64,000 bases of DNA from Poronia punctata (Eukaryota > Ascomycota > Sordariomycetes > Xylariales > Xylariaceae). The notes below the pieces were generated by a model. It did not search any database and was not told the origin of the DNA. It saw only the letters and a program-made list of their open reading frames with translations. A program made the position numbers and the translations under genes. The stretch is from positions 62,001 to 126,000 of the forward strand of contig MU401480.1 in the NCBI GenBank assembly GCA_022579005.1. Direction: 5' to 3'. This document shows, one piece after another, positions 23,348 to 34,489 of the stretch (the first letter of the stretch is position 1; each line of letters begins with the position of its first letter).

Positions 23348-24874
23348 TCATACCGTCTCCAGGTAACGCTTCATCTCCCAGTCCGTGACTGACTCGTCCC
23401 ACAATCTGATTTCATGGTTCCTCGAGCCGCCAAAATGCTCGACAAAATCGTCTCCAAATACCTCACGCGCGATGCTATCTTTCCGCATGAACCTATCCGT
23501 CGCCTCTCTCAGACTCTTTGCGAGACGGGCGCCTTGGTCTTCGGCGCCCCCCACGTCTTGGCCTTTGCCCAACGGCGGTACGGGGATCTCGAGCTTCTTT
23601 TCGACACCACGCCAGCCAAGAGATAAAATGGCGGCCATGACGAAATGCGGATTCACATCAGCTCCGGGTACGCGCACCTCGAAACGCGTGGCGCCTGGTT
23701 TCGACGTGGGCGGGGTGATTATCCGGATAGAGGCCGCGCGATGCTCGAGACCCCACGAGACCGTCACTGGTGCCCAGAAGTTCTCGACTAGGCGCTTGTA
23801 GCTGTTCACGTTGGGCGCCAACATGGGCATTATATCCGGTAGTCCCTCCAGAAGGCCGGCAAGGAAATGCCGCCCTAGGTCGCTGAGATACTCGATGTCG
23901 GGGTACTTGGCGTTTTCATCTTTCTCCTCCCGGACGAAGAGATTCTTCCCCTTATCGTCTACGATAGAGACGTGTGTGTGCCCGCTACAACCGGGCAACC
24001 CCTGTTTGGGCTTGGCCATGAAAGTGGGTGTGATGCCGTACTTGTGCGCCACCGACTTTACAGTGTACTTGAACAATGAAGCTCTGTCGGCCATCTCTGA
24101 TATTTGACCAAACTCCAAGGCAGCCTCGTACACGCCGGGTCCGCTTTCTGTGTGCCACCCTTCGATGTTGCACTTGAACTTTGCACAAGTATCGAATACG
24201 TCATAATAATATTCCTTGTTCAGTGTAGGGCGAGTAATGCTGTAACCGAACATGCCTTCGGTGAGGGCAGGGATGTCGTGAGGGACATTGTTGCGCATGT
24301 ATGAGGCCGCTGACGGGCTGGAATCTGAGGGCACTTTGAACTGGAAGAACTCGAACTCCACTGTATGAGCAAGAGGTTAGCTCTCCATACACTAGCTGTG
24401 CCATATGGATTATCGTCGTAATATAGTAGGGTGTGCCGAATACTTACTACCAGCCATGGCATCATAGCCCGTTGTACGGAGCTTATCGACCGCCGTCTTA
24501 AGCAGTCCACGAGGGTCGGCACAGACAGGCTCCATCGAGTCAGGGTCAAAGAAGCTGATGAGGAAGAAGGGAACGTCGTCCTCCCATGGAATACGCCGGA
24601 AGCTATTCAAGTCGACCACGGCGATGATGTCGTGGTATCCATTCTCCTTATTGCTAATCTTCAGTTCCTTCATGTAGAGCAAATCATGCATGTCCCATCC
24701 GAAAATGACACTGCAGAAGCCAAAGCCCTCGTTGGCAACGGATAAGAACTTTTTCTTGGAAACAACTTTCCCACGTAGCATGCCATCGACGTCGAGGCCT
24801 GCTAACTTGACTTTGTTGTCGTCTTTGAGAAGCTCGGGCAGAGCTTCCGCTGTTATCGGGCCTTTCGGGATCGA
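23348..24874 (-). CDS. Glutamine synthetase-like ligase (class I catalytic domain)
   Basis: ATP-dependent carboxylate-amine ligase of the glutamine synthetase family. Exons, minus strand, are 24874-24448 and 24360-23348, with an 87-bp intron (GTAAGT...ATACAG); the product is 479 aa. The N-terminal domain has LAGLDVDGMLRGK, which replaces the usual beta-grasp signature, then WDMHD and DPRGLLK. The catalytic domain has FEFF, the ESGPGVYE metal-binding segment, KPKQGLPGCSGHTHVS, NSYKRL, and ITPPTSKPGATRFEVR with ADVNPH, as in bacterial class I and type III relatives rather than the short eukaryotic class II enzyme. It is therefore probably not the main glutamine synthetase; it may ligate glutamate to another amine. 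An in-frame upstream ATG at 24949 would add 25 residues; I chose 24874 because MSIPKGP opens the conserved part. Confidence 0.9.
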
Positions 24875-27800
24875 CATTTCGACTGGCAACGAATGGTAAG
24901 TGGCGGTGGTATAGCGTATGCGTATACAAGTTGGATCAATACGTCCCAAGTTATTGTTTCGCAGCTCGGTTGTTGGTAAGAAGCAGAAGCGACAGGCCGA
25001 AGTGCGTGTGTCGTTTGAACTTTGCGGTTTGGATTATAGTGTATGAACTTCAAGAAAACGTGATATAATTTAAGTTACGTTATGCCCTTCAGGAATGACG
25101 GACTTCTCTCTGTGGATGGAATTTCCAAGTTTTATATATCAATGAATGGTAGAGGAGAGGAAGCCAAAAGTCGACCGATAAATCAGGATCTCGAACCAAA
25201 AGCTGACGATGATGAGGGAAAGAAAAAGATCGGTGCCCAAAAAGCAACGAGAGAAAACGGGCAACCGACACTGCCTACCTAGATTCCAAGGCAGCAGGCG
25301 CTAGGTGCATAATAATCGACCACTTCTTGTCGCGATACCGATTCCGACCGCTGCTTCTGATGATATTAGAGCGGGTTGCAGGCTCGCATGCGTCATTATG
25401 CAAGCCCCACGTGCCGGTCAGGGGGTTAAAGGGATGGATTGACGGAGTTGAAGGCTTGGAGGGGTTGCATTAGGTACCTAAGTACCTAGCCCACTTGCAC
25501 TTCCAGTCCACCGTCATCTTGAAATGACGGTCTGTCGCGAGCCGTCCATAACCTTGGCACATGAATATGTGTACCAAGATACCACCCTCCACCCTCTCTG
25601 CATAACATCTGCAAATCTATGTTATCTACGGCTAGGTGTAATTCCCAAAAAGGGTGACCTCTTGACCACCTGCAGGGCGGGCTCGTTCGATCTCGGTGGC
25701 CGAGTTATACTTATTGATGGGTCGGGTCCATGCAAGATACATTTTCGCCTTGCAGTGCTCCCAAATCGGAAATATTATAGCCTGCTTGCTATAGAAACGG
25801 GAATTCTTCCAACCTGAACCTACATTCACTTCCCGCCCTTTGGCAATTGCAGCTGCAAGCCTGAGTAAGACTGAATATCTGCCGACAGTCATCAAGTCGT
25901 CATATCGGTGATGCCCAACCCAGTCAGACACTTCTTTGTAGGCCGGCAGGTTGAAACCTGAAAAGCGAACAGCCGCTCTTCTTTCCGGACGAACCCATCG
26001 GTATGAAGTTGCCAAACTCTTCCGACAGCTAACATCGAAGCCATTCCGGGAATGCGGAATGACTATCTGGGAAGATTGGTCCTAACACGCGATGTGACCC
26101 GGTTGGGGTCACCCGTCACCCGTCATCCCCTTTCCGTACAAGGTTCGAAAATGCGATTCATTCGGGACGGCCGAGTATCATTCTAAAGCTTTCCTTCGAC
26201 TTCGGTTTGTCATCGCATGTAATCCTGACCGCTATCGCCAACATTCGGGTGCATCTTATGCGAAGCGGTAGATGACGTACAGCAGGCTGTAGGAATGCTT
26301 ATCAGACCGCCAGAACCTGACTATGGGAGCGTACCCGGGCGTATTTTCCGCGTCTCTGATTTCACATACTGCAGTGTTTCGGATACTTCACTGCCATGTG
26401 CCCATCGTAGCCTGGCTTCAATGTATGGGGCGCCGCGGCTCAAGCAGGCGCGGACAGAAAACGTCCAACATATCAGATCCGGCTGCACCGGGTGACGTTC
26501 TTGATGGCACTTTATGACTAGTCGTTCACCGAGTTTCGGTAAGACAAAGATTACAGTGACAAGTGCAACCCGCACCAAAAGATTGATGTATCCTGTTATC
26601 GCCCCGTCTAGCCTTCAACGGCCCTCGATGAATATCAGGCCGCAAATGCCCAACCACCGGCCAGCCGGGGTACCTGGAGGACGGGTGCCAGGTAACGGGC
26701 GTAACTAATGCCAGGCATTCGAGGCAGCTATGATATGATTCGGCAGACGATCGTAAATAGGGCCGCGATTTGATTCTTGGTGAGCTGAGGGCATAACGAG
26801 GATGGGATCAGAGCCTGCTGCTGGAACCTTCGTCTTCGGACGGTCCTCTACGAAAATCAAAACAAGGGTTAGAAAAACATTATATGCCAACTCGAGCAAC
26901 GAGGAGCCGAAAATGAATGAGATCAAGGTTCGGCAACACTTCCCTGTCTCAGCTTCCGAATGCTAGATGAAAGAAAAAGAGGTACGTGTATACCGTATAC
27001 TCCGGATATGAATTAGTGATGTAGGTAACTAGGTACGCATATATCTTTTAATAGTTACATGCGATGTGGCTGTTTGCTTGGTCCAGGTGGTTCTCTTCGA
27101 CCATGACATATCTTTGCTGGTTGGGCTCACCTAGGCTACTTTGCGGGGATCGTGGTGTTGATATACCTAAGGTTACATATTTCACTTTACGGAGATACAT
27201 ATTTTCAAATGAACATTTGAACAAATCGACAGATCTTGGTTTATTTTGTCAAGTTGACGTATATTCTATCGCTACCTACCTATGTAGACATGATACGAGT
27301 ACGCTGGATATACATTAGTCAAAAGGAATGCCCCTCTTGTGGTGAGCATGGTGTCACATGTTAGTCGATATCGGCGCTAACCTTGGGATGATTTGCTGAC
27401 TTTATGATCCTATAAAACAGATATATCAAATGTAGGAGTAGGAGCACATTGATAGACGATCATTATGTTATATTATCTATTGCTAGAACGGCTTTGGTCG
27501 TATCTACCTGCCGCTGCGGCGGAAGTTGCTAAGTCCGGTGCATCCTTCTCACTCGAGCTGCCCCACGATGGCGGGCCCCCGCCGTTATCGGAAGGGAGGC
27601 GATAGACGGAATCCCTTATCTTGACATCTGGCTCCCTACATACAATAGGTAGGCACGTTACATATCTCTGTAAATGAGACCAGATTTATGGAATTGGTTA
27701 GGTAAGTGCGTCCTGATTAGCACGGGCTCTCTGATTCAGGATCCAGTCATATATGTGGACTTAGATAGAGCTCAAGACCCTCCTTCCCTGACCAAGGTAA

Positions 27801-28057
27801 GCAGGTCCTCTGTGCAACCGTCTGTATCGGGTCCCTATGTAAGGTTATTTCTAAACCGCCTTCCCAACGGCTGCTTTCTTGTTGCTCTTCATTGTTCAGG
27901 GTGACGGCTGTTCGTGTAGTTGTCCACAAAGATTAGGTCTTATTCATCTATCCTTTCTCTAGTGAGGGCGCAATTTCTGTTCCTTGACAAGACCTATTCT
28001 TCGCGTGCGGACCGATACCCCATACCCCTCCTTGAGTAACCCGATAGTAAAACCGCC
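24875..28057. other. Intergenic, about 3.2 kb
   Basis: No gene is supported. Frames up to 127 codons (25632-26015, minus) lack domains and splice structure. A GGTACCTAAGTACCTAG palindrome of the scattered motif family lies at 25471-25490. The part next to 24875 should contain the promoter of the glutamine-synthetase-like gene, and the part before 28058 that of the dehydrogenase. Confidence 0.5.
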
Positions 28058-29136
28058 ATGACTTCTTCATCCGTATCCAACGGCCGCTTAGCTGGCAAAA
28101 ATGCAATTATTACGGGAGGTGCAGGGTGAGTGAAGAATATCTTTTCAAACGTCTGGGGAATATTCTCGTGAAGCTCAATCTTTACTTTCGGAGCTCCGGG
28201 CACCGCCCCCCGGTTATGTGTAGACTATTAGACTGAGCACCGGAATCCACGCTAACCATCATCTTCCAGGGGTATCGGCTTAGAGACCTGTATTCTGTTT
28301 GCAAAGGAAGGCGCAAATGTATTGTTGGCCGACATTTCCGGCCCTTCTCTGGAGAAAGCCAGAGCCAAAGTACTCCAATTAGTGCCTAACGCCTCACGGG
28401 TCGAGACAACGGTAATAGCCCAACCCCCTCTTTATATCATGATACCCAACCCGACGAGACGCACACTGACTTCAAATCCCCCAAGATATGCGATGTGTCG
28501 AAGGAGGAGCAAGTTCAAGCAATGATCGAATCGCTAGATGCATGGGGTGGACTGGACGTCATCTTTAATAATGCCGGCATCATGCACGCGCGGGATGACG
28601 ATTCCGTCAACACACCCGAAGAGATCTGGGACCTGACCATGAACATCAACGTCAAGGGAGTGTGGTACGGGTGCAAGCACGCCGTCTTAGCCCTACGCCG
28701 GAACAAGAAGACAAAGGGCAGCATCATCAACACTGCATCGGTCGTGGCTCTCGTCGGCGCCGCGACCCCGCAGTTGGCCTACACGGCTTCCAAGGGCGCC
28801 GTTCTCGCCTTGACACGGGAACTAGCTATTGTGCATGCGCGCGAGGGTTACCGCTTCAACAGTTTATGCCCCGCACCCCTGAACACGCCCTTGTTGCAGG
28901 ACTGGCTCGGTGATGACGCCCCGAAGCGACAGCGCCGCGAGGTTCACTTCCCCACCGGCCGGTTCGGCGAGGCCATAGAGCAGGCGCAGGCCGTCCTCTT
29001 CCTCGCCAGTGACGAGGCTGGCTTCGTCAACGGTCACGACATGGTCGTGGATGGCGGCATGACCAAGGCTTACGTCACTGCTGAAGGCCCGCCGCTACCA
29101 GCCCCGACTAATAACGCTCAGAAGAATGAGCTTTGA
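28058..29136 (+). CDS. Short-chain dehydrogenase/reductase (classical SDR)
   Basis: NAD(P)(H)-dependent oxidoreductase; substrate unknown. Exons 28058-28125, 28270-28411 and 28486-29136 join in phase to 286 aa. The first intron splits the cofactor loop: ITGGAG before it and GIGLE after it together give the TGGxGGIG nucleotide-binding motif. FNNAG (97-101) follows, then the triad Ser155, Tyr169, Lys173 in the right spacing (SVVA...YTASK). The second intron has a CTGAC branch site and ends CCCAAG. The C-terminal FLASDEAGFVNGHDMVVDGG is typical of classical SDRs. ADIS after strand 2 has an acidic residue, which favours NAD(H) over NADP(H). The Asn of the usual NxYxxSK neighbourhood reads QLAYTASK, within normal variation. 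No pathway partner is adjacent. Confidence 0.93.
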
Positions 29137-29541
29137 TTTGATTAGCTATAGTTATCCTCGCGTAGAGGATTAAGGAGTTCAGGTTGTGCGTTGGGTTCTT
29201 TCGGCGAGGTAGGGAACCTCAGTGATTAAAGCAAGGCAGATTGGGATCTTGCTTGGTCTACCGAAAGGCTCGTTCGGGTAGGCTAGGTAACATACTTCTT
29301 CCAACGGAGTTTATGACCAGAGACAACTGCTACGGCGGCTACAGTTGGTTGGTGCGGGGTATCATGCAGGGAATTGAAATAGAATGAATATACAATCGGT
29401 ACTCGATGGGAAAGTTCCATGATGCAGGTCCTATATACATTTTTTTTAATCCGTACGTCAAAAAAGATAGATGCTATGCCCCGAACGCCCGAATCCCCCT
29501 GAAATTAACAACACGAACCTTAGACTTGTGGGCCAGTTCCG
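29137..29541. other. Convergent 3' intergenic region
   Basis: This region lies between the 3' ends of the SDR gene and the methylisocitrate lyase gene. No coding signal; probably 3' untranslated regions of both. Confidence 0.5.
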
Positions 29542-31406
29542 TTATTCAAACTGGCCTTCAGTATTTCCTTCTCCCATGCTCTTGCTGCTGCTGCTTCCGC
29601 TCTGTATGGCACCGAGAATTCCGTCGATATAGCTGGCGCCACTCCACTTTTGGTGGGTTAGGACGTCACAGCCCAGCTCCTTCTCGCGGCGTTGTACGAG
29701 GTTGACGTACGCCAACATGCCATCCTTCTTGTACTCGCGCGCAAGCTCGTTGGTGATGGTGGCGGTGCTGTGTAGACCGGCAAGTGAGATGAGCTGCAGC
29801 ACGAAGCCTTCGCGAGCAATATCCCAGATGAAGGACTTGAGCGACTCGTCCGTGAAGCCGTGTGCCATCCAGTTGAACGACGGCGAAAGGTTGTAGACAA
29901 GCCCTTTACCAGGGTAAACAGAGCGCACGGCGCGGCCAAGCTTCCTAGCTACCTCGACGTTCGGGTCGCCCGTTTCGACCCACAAGAGGTCAGCGAAAGG
30001 CGCAAATGCGAGAGCGCGCTTCGTCGCCGCCTGCATGCCTGCGCGGTAATGGTAGAAACCTTCACGCGTGCGAGGTACGTCCCACTCCCAAGTGATGGGC
30101 TTCTGGACGAACCCGTTGGCGAGATCCCGTCGTCGTGCGATGCCCATGTTGTTGTCTGCCTTGACTGTTGCGAGGTATTCGTCTATCTTGGCTTGCTCGA
30201 CGCCCCGGGCGCGCATCTGCTCGACGGCGGCTTCATCGAAGGTGACAAGCTTATGGCTCTTGACCCAGTTGGCCTCGAAAGCATCGATCTCGGGGCCCGA
30301 GGCGCCGTTCGCTTCCATCTGCTGAAGTGTCTCGGCAAGTGGCGCAACACCTTCCTCCGCCACACCCAGGATGAACTCGTGGTCGCGGGCATCGATCGCG
30401 CTAGATATTAACTTGCCGCTCTCGGAATCGGTTCGGGCAAGGATAAGATTCTCAGTGCCCATTACGTCCCACTGGAAACGTGCGGCAACAAGGCGATTGA
30501 TGTGCTCGCCTATGGGGACGAGGACCTTGCCAGCTAGGTGTCCGCACTTCTTGCCGCCATGCATCTGATCTTCGAAGTGGACAGCTGCTGCGCCATTCTC
30601 AGCAAACAGCTTGGCGAGCTTCAATACGGCACTCAGACCTCCATGGCCAGTGTCGCCGTCGGCTACAATGGGTCGAAGGTAGTCGATGTAGGGAGTCTTC
30701 TTGCGCTCCTCCGGACTCATTTTGCGACGCAAGTCCCATTGCTTGCGGTCGTGCATGGATTGCGCCTTGGCCATGCGCTGTACCTGGTTGGGCACTGTGT
30801 TGTAAGGATAGTCACCGAAATCGGGGGAGACTTCGTTTGTAGTCGTGAGGACGCTCGAGCAAGCCCAGCCCGAGATGTAAAGGACCTCCTGATGAGGCGC
30901 TTGCTGTGTCATCTGAACCGGGTCAATAGCTCCCACTGCAATGCGCAAACAAACGTTAGCGAAATCCTCCCATGACAGATGATATCTGCAAACATACTCG
31001 TATGTATGGGCTCGCCTGCTGCCTCTCGTTCCTTGATTAAATTGAAGAGCTTCCTCGCCATGACTGAGCTGGGATAGCTTTGCATCTGAGATCCACGCTT
31101 GGAAACGACATCGGCGGCAGTATAAGGCCGTTTGATGCCGGCAAATCTGGGCGAGGACCACCAAGCCTCGACATCCTTTATCTGGCTTTGATAGAGAGCG
31201 TCCTCCGCGTCACCGGCTTTCTGGGACTCTGGGAGTAACTGGAACGAGTCGGATGCGAGGGCAGTTGATAAAGGATGCTCTACAGGAGGCAATGACATCC
31301 TTGCGGCGGTAGTCGAAATGTATCGGGAGGATACGACGCACAGTGGTGTCCGAGCAGGAAGCGTAGCCAGCCGTCGCGGGGCTCGAACGATGGCTCGGCG
31401 AAGCAT
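29542..31406 (-). CDS. mclA: 2-methylisocitrate lyase, mitochondrial
   Basis: Splits 2-methylisocitrate into succinate and pyruvate, the last step of the methylcitrate cycle that disposes of propionyl-CoA. Exons, minus strand, are 31406-30998 and 30935-29542; the 62-bp intron starts GTATGT and ends TTGCAG. The product is 600 aa. [19 protein letters not shown] is a clear mitochondrial presequence, which glyoxysomal isocitrate lyase lacks. The isocitrate-lyase-family signature KKCGHL lies at 265-270; true isocitrate lyases have [14 protein letters not shown] before it and [14 protein letters not shown] also fit the Icl2/MclA branch. An ATG at 31448 in frame would add 14 hydrophobic residues; Met at 31406 gives the better presequence. 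The neighbour transcribed away from it, 1.4 kb off, is the 2-methylcitrate synthase, which supports this reading over isocitrate lyase. Confidence 0.93.
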
Positions 31407-32810
31407 GATGAGCGAAATGGTATTGAGAAGAGACAAAATGTAAATCACAGGACTTGCTAGAATTATTTACCTCGTCATCGAGTGAATGCAATGTATACAG
31501 GAAAACAAAGAGCGATAATAATTATCCCAAGAGAAGACTTAGAACCAAACCGGGCCATTGGAGCTAAAGATGGCAAGTGGAACAATAAACCACAGGGCAA
31601 AACGTCACCGACCGCGGATATTGGAGGTTCGGGGGTATCCGAAACAGTTCGGATGGCCGCCGTCTCCATGTCTCCATCTCTCCAGCCTCGGTGGGTCCAT
31701 AGTGGACTAACCAAGGTCGTAGTAGCCAAGTCGAAGTACGATGACTCGACGAGTACCTACCAACCGTTGCTGAAACGGTCACGGTACTTTATTACAGTTC
31801 AAAGCGATTAGAAATTTACAAACAAAGACTCTCTCTCTCACCCTCATAATTCAGTGATTCGACTTGTGAGTTGTGACCTCTTGTCAGTAGTCACCATTAA
31901 GACCAAACATGGCCGCCAAATAACCGGAAAGATGGAAGAGCTCCAGTGGGCTTAGGTATACCAATGGAACCTAGGTAGGGGGGTAGGTTACACCTAGCAG
32001 CTCCCTAGGTTAGACTGTATCATCTATCATATTTCATCGCGTTACAGGGTCTCGGGCTTTGTACATAACCTAGGTTATCCAAGACACCTTTACCGACAAA
32101 ACTGCGACTCGACAGGACGAATGGAGGAACAAAATTATTGGTCAATGGATCATAATCGAGAGAGTGCTCCGGTGTTAGAGCTTACCAACTTAACCGGCCT
32201 GGTCGTAGCGTACAAGTAGACACGATAGTGCAAGGGGTATTAAGGTGTCTAGTGTGCCTAGGCAGGATGTTAGACAGGGCCGTGCTGGTCGGCGTAGACT
32301 GATAAATGTTCGACGGGTTCCCTCGGCTCATGCGGGGAAGAGGCCAAGAACAGAGGGGTACCCCACAGTTCAACCCACAGTAACCCCGGCCATGTCACCC
32401 CCCGCACAAATAAGGTCAGAAGTGACATCTTGCGCGGTGTTAGCACGTATGCACCTCTGCTCCATTCCCCCAATCCAGTCACGCCTGTTTCTTCGGCATC
32501 TTCACAAGAAACTTGAAGAAGGCAGGTAAGGTGCTCGTAACGTTAATGTTAGTCTGGGTCGATCTTCCGAAATTGGATCCTTTGCGTAGGTAGTCTATCT
32601 ACCGGCCGTCGTCCTTTTTTTTCTCCTTCGGTAATTCTTCCTATTCCCAGTGACCTGTCTTTGTAGTCCGCATTGCAATTCTTCCTGTATTGTTTTTGGA
32701 GCCCCTCGACTTGCTCGCCTGTGTTGAAAGCCCATAGGTTTATTGCTCGCTTATACTTACGCACATTTGACCACTGTTCACTGTCGCTGAGACGGTCCAA
32801 AACGATCAAC
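31407..32810. promoter_or_regulatory. Shared divergent promoter region of the methylcitrate pair
   Basis: 1.4 kb between the start codons of the lyase (minus) and the synthase (plus). It has no credible open frame, so both promoters lie here. Such an arrangement permits common control, for instance induction by propionate or amino-acid carbon; no specific factor site is claimed. It also holds a CCTAGGTAGG motif at about 31970. Confidence 0.5.
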
Positions 32811-34489
32811 ATGGCTATAAGCATGCGAGCACCGACGAGGGCGCTGAGCGCATTAAGGGTAAGGAATTGAGGACAAATCAGACCCCAATTAGATGCCTCG
32901 GAATCGAATAGCACCAGCTAGACCTAAGTCCCGTCAGGATGCATCGCGAGGCTAACATGATCGTTTACCCTTAGCAACAACGTGTCGTGCCCGTTGCCTT
33001 CGGACGCAGATGCTACTCTGCATCTTCAGAGCCCGACCTAAAAGAGACTCTGAAAGAGGTCATTCCCGCTAAGAGAGAGCTTCTGAAAAAGGTCAAGGCC
33101 CACGGTTCCACGGTTATCGGCGAGGTCAAGGTAGAAAACACTATCGGCGGTATGAGGTATGGCCATCCTTCAAACCTCTGCGATGTAAATAGACACCAAA
33201 ATGGGACGCTACTGACCTTTAATCCCCAGAGGCCTAAAAGCCATGGTTTGGGAAGGAAGCGTTCTGGATGCAAATGAGGGTATCCGGTTCCATGGCCGCA
33301 CCATCAAGGACTGCCAGAGGGAGCTTCCCAAGGGCAAGACCGGCACCGAGATGCTCCCCGAAGCCATGTTCTGGCTTCTGTTGACAGGAAAAGTCCCCTC
33401 TGTCGGTCAAGTCCGCCAATTTTCTCGGGAGCTAGCGGAGCAAGCCTATCTGCCCGACTTTGTTAACAAGATGCTCGATAACTTCCCCAAGGATCTCCAC
33501 CCCATGACGCAGTTTGCCATCGCCGTCAGCGCCCTTAACTATACGTCCAAATTCGCCAAAGCCTACGAGAACGGCTTGAACAAGGCCGACTACTGGGAGC
33601 CTACCTTCGACGACTGCATCAGCTTGCTGGCCAAGCTGCCCACCATTGCGGCCAAGATCTACCAGAACGCTTATCGCGGCGGCGGTGCTCTGCCCGCTGA
33701 CGTGGACCCCGAGCAGGATTGGTCTTATAACTTTGCTGCCATGCTTGGCAAGGGCGGCAAGGAGAACGAGAACTTCCAGGATCTCCTGAGACTCTACCTC
33801 GCGCTTCACGGCGATCACGAAGGTGGCAACGTGTCTGCACACGCCACTCACCTCGTCGGTAGCGCTCTCAGTGATCCGTTCTTGAGTTACAGCGCTGGTC
33901 TCCAGGGTCTGGCCGGTCCTCTGCACGGGTATGTTCCTTAATAACCTTGTCTTTTGTGTTGCCTTGTAAACCGTGATCGCTGACCTGTACGTGTAGCCTC
34001 GCCGCTCAAGAAGTCCTGCGCTGGATTATCCAGATGAAGGAGGGTATCCCCCAGAACTACACCGAGAAGGATGTCCACGATTATCTCTGGTCTACGCTCA
34101 ACAGCGGACGTGTTGTTCCAGGTTACGGACATGCCGTCCTCCGGAAACCTGATCCTCGTTTCGAAGCTCTGATGGATTACGCCGCGTCCCGCCCCGAGAT
34201 TGCCAAGGATCCCGTCTTCCAACTCGTCAAGATCAACAGCGAGGTTGCCCCTGAAGTCTTGAAGAAGCACGGAAAGACGAAGAACCCTTACCCCAACGTC
34301 GACTCGAGCAGCGGCGTGCTGTTCCACCATTACGGGTTCCACGAGACCCTGTATTATACCGCAACGTTCGGTGTCAGCCGAGGATTGGGACCCCTTGCCC
34401 AGCTCATCTGGGATCGTGCCCTTGGTCTCCCTATCGAGCGCCCCAAGAGCATCAATCTCGAGGGTATCCTGAAGCAGGTCGGGGCATAA
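32811..34489 (+). CDS. mcsA: 2-methylcitrate synthase, mitochondrial
   Basis: Condenses propionyl-CoA with oxaloacetate to 2-methylcitrate, and usually also uses acetyl-CoA. Exons 32811-32858, 32975-33156, 33230-33928 and 33997-34489 give 473 aa. The N terminus ([16 protein letters not shown]...RRCYS) is a mitochondrial presequence ending in a typical cleavage region. Catalytic residues are visible: the HGDHEGG segment, His355 in [10 protein letters not shown] and Asp412 in YPNVDSSSG. The opening [23 protein letters not shown], the short KGGKENENF region and the ESxxF-type ending resemble fungal methylcitrate synthase more than citrate synthase, which has KDYSFNLANQLGFGD there. Synteny with the lyase supports this. 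The alternative, a second citrate synthase, is less likely. Confidence 0.9.

Noticed and set aside
28495..29136. SDR starting at the third exon
   Set aside because: That start is a GTG codon within the gene; two upstream exons supply the ATG and the nucleotide-binding motif.
29860..30411. 183-codon plus-strand frame
   Set aside because: It lies antisense inside the methylisocitrate lyase coding exon, whose protein is clearly recognisable; it is a shadow.
29542..31406. Calling the lyase a glyoxylate-cycle isocitrate lyase
   Set aside because: It has a mitochondrial presequence, KKCGHL and not KKCGHM, and stands next to methylcitrate synthase.
33432..33926. 164-codon minus-strand frame
   Set aside because: Antisense shadow of exon 3 of the methylcitrate synthase gene.
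32811..34489. Calling the synthase the main mitochondrial citrate synthase
   Set aside because: The N-terminal block and the region after the [10 protein letters not shown] segment differ from fungal citrate synthase as I recall it and match methylcitrate synthase.
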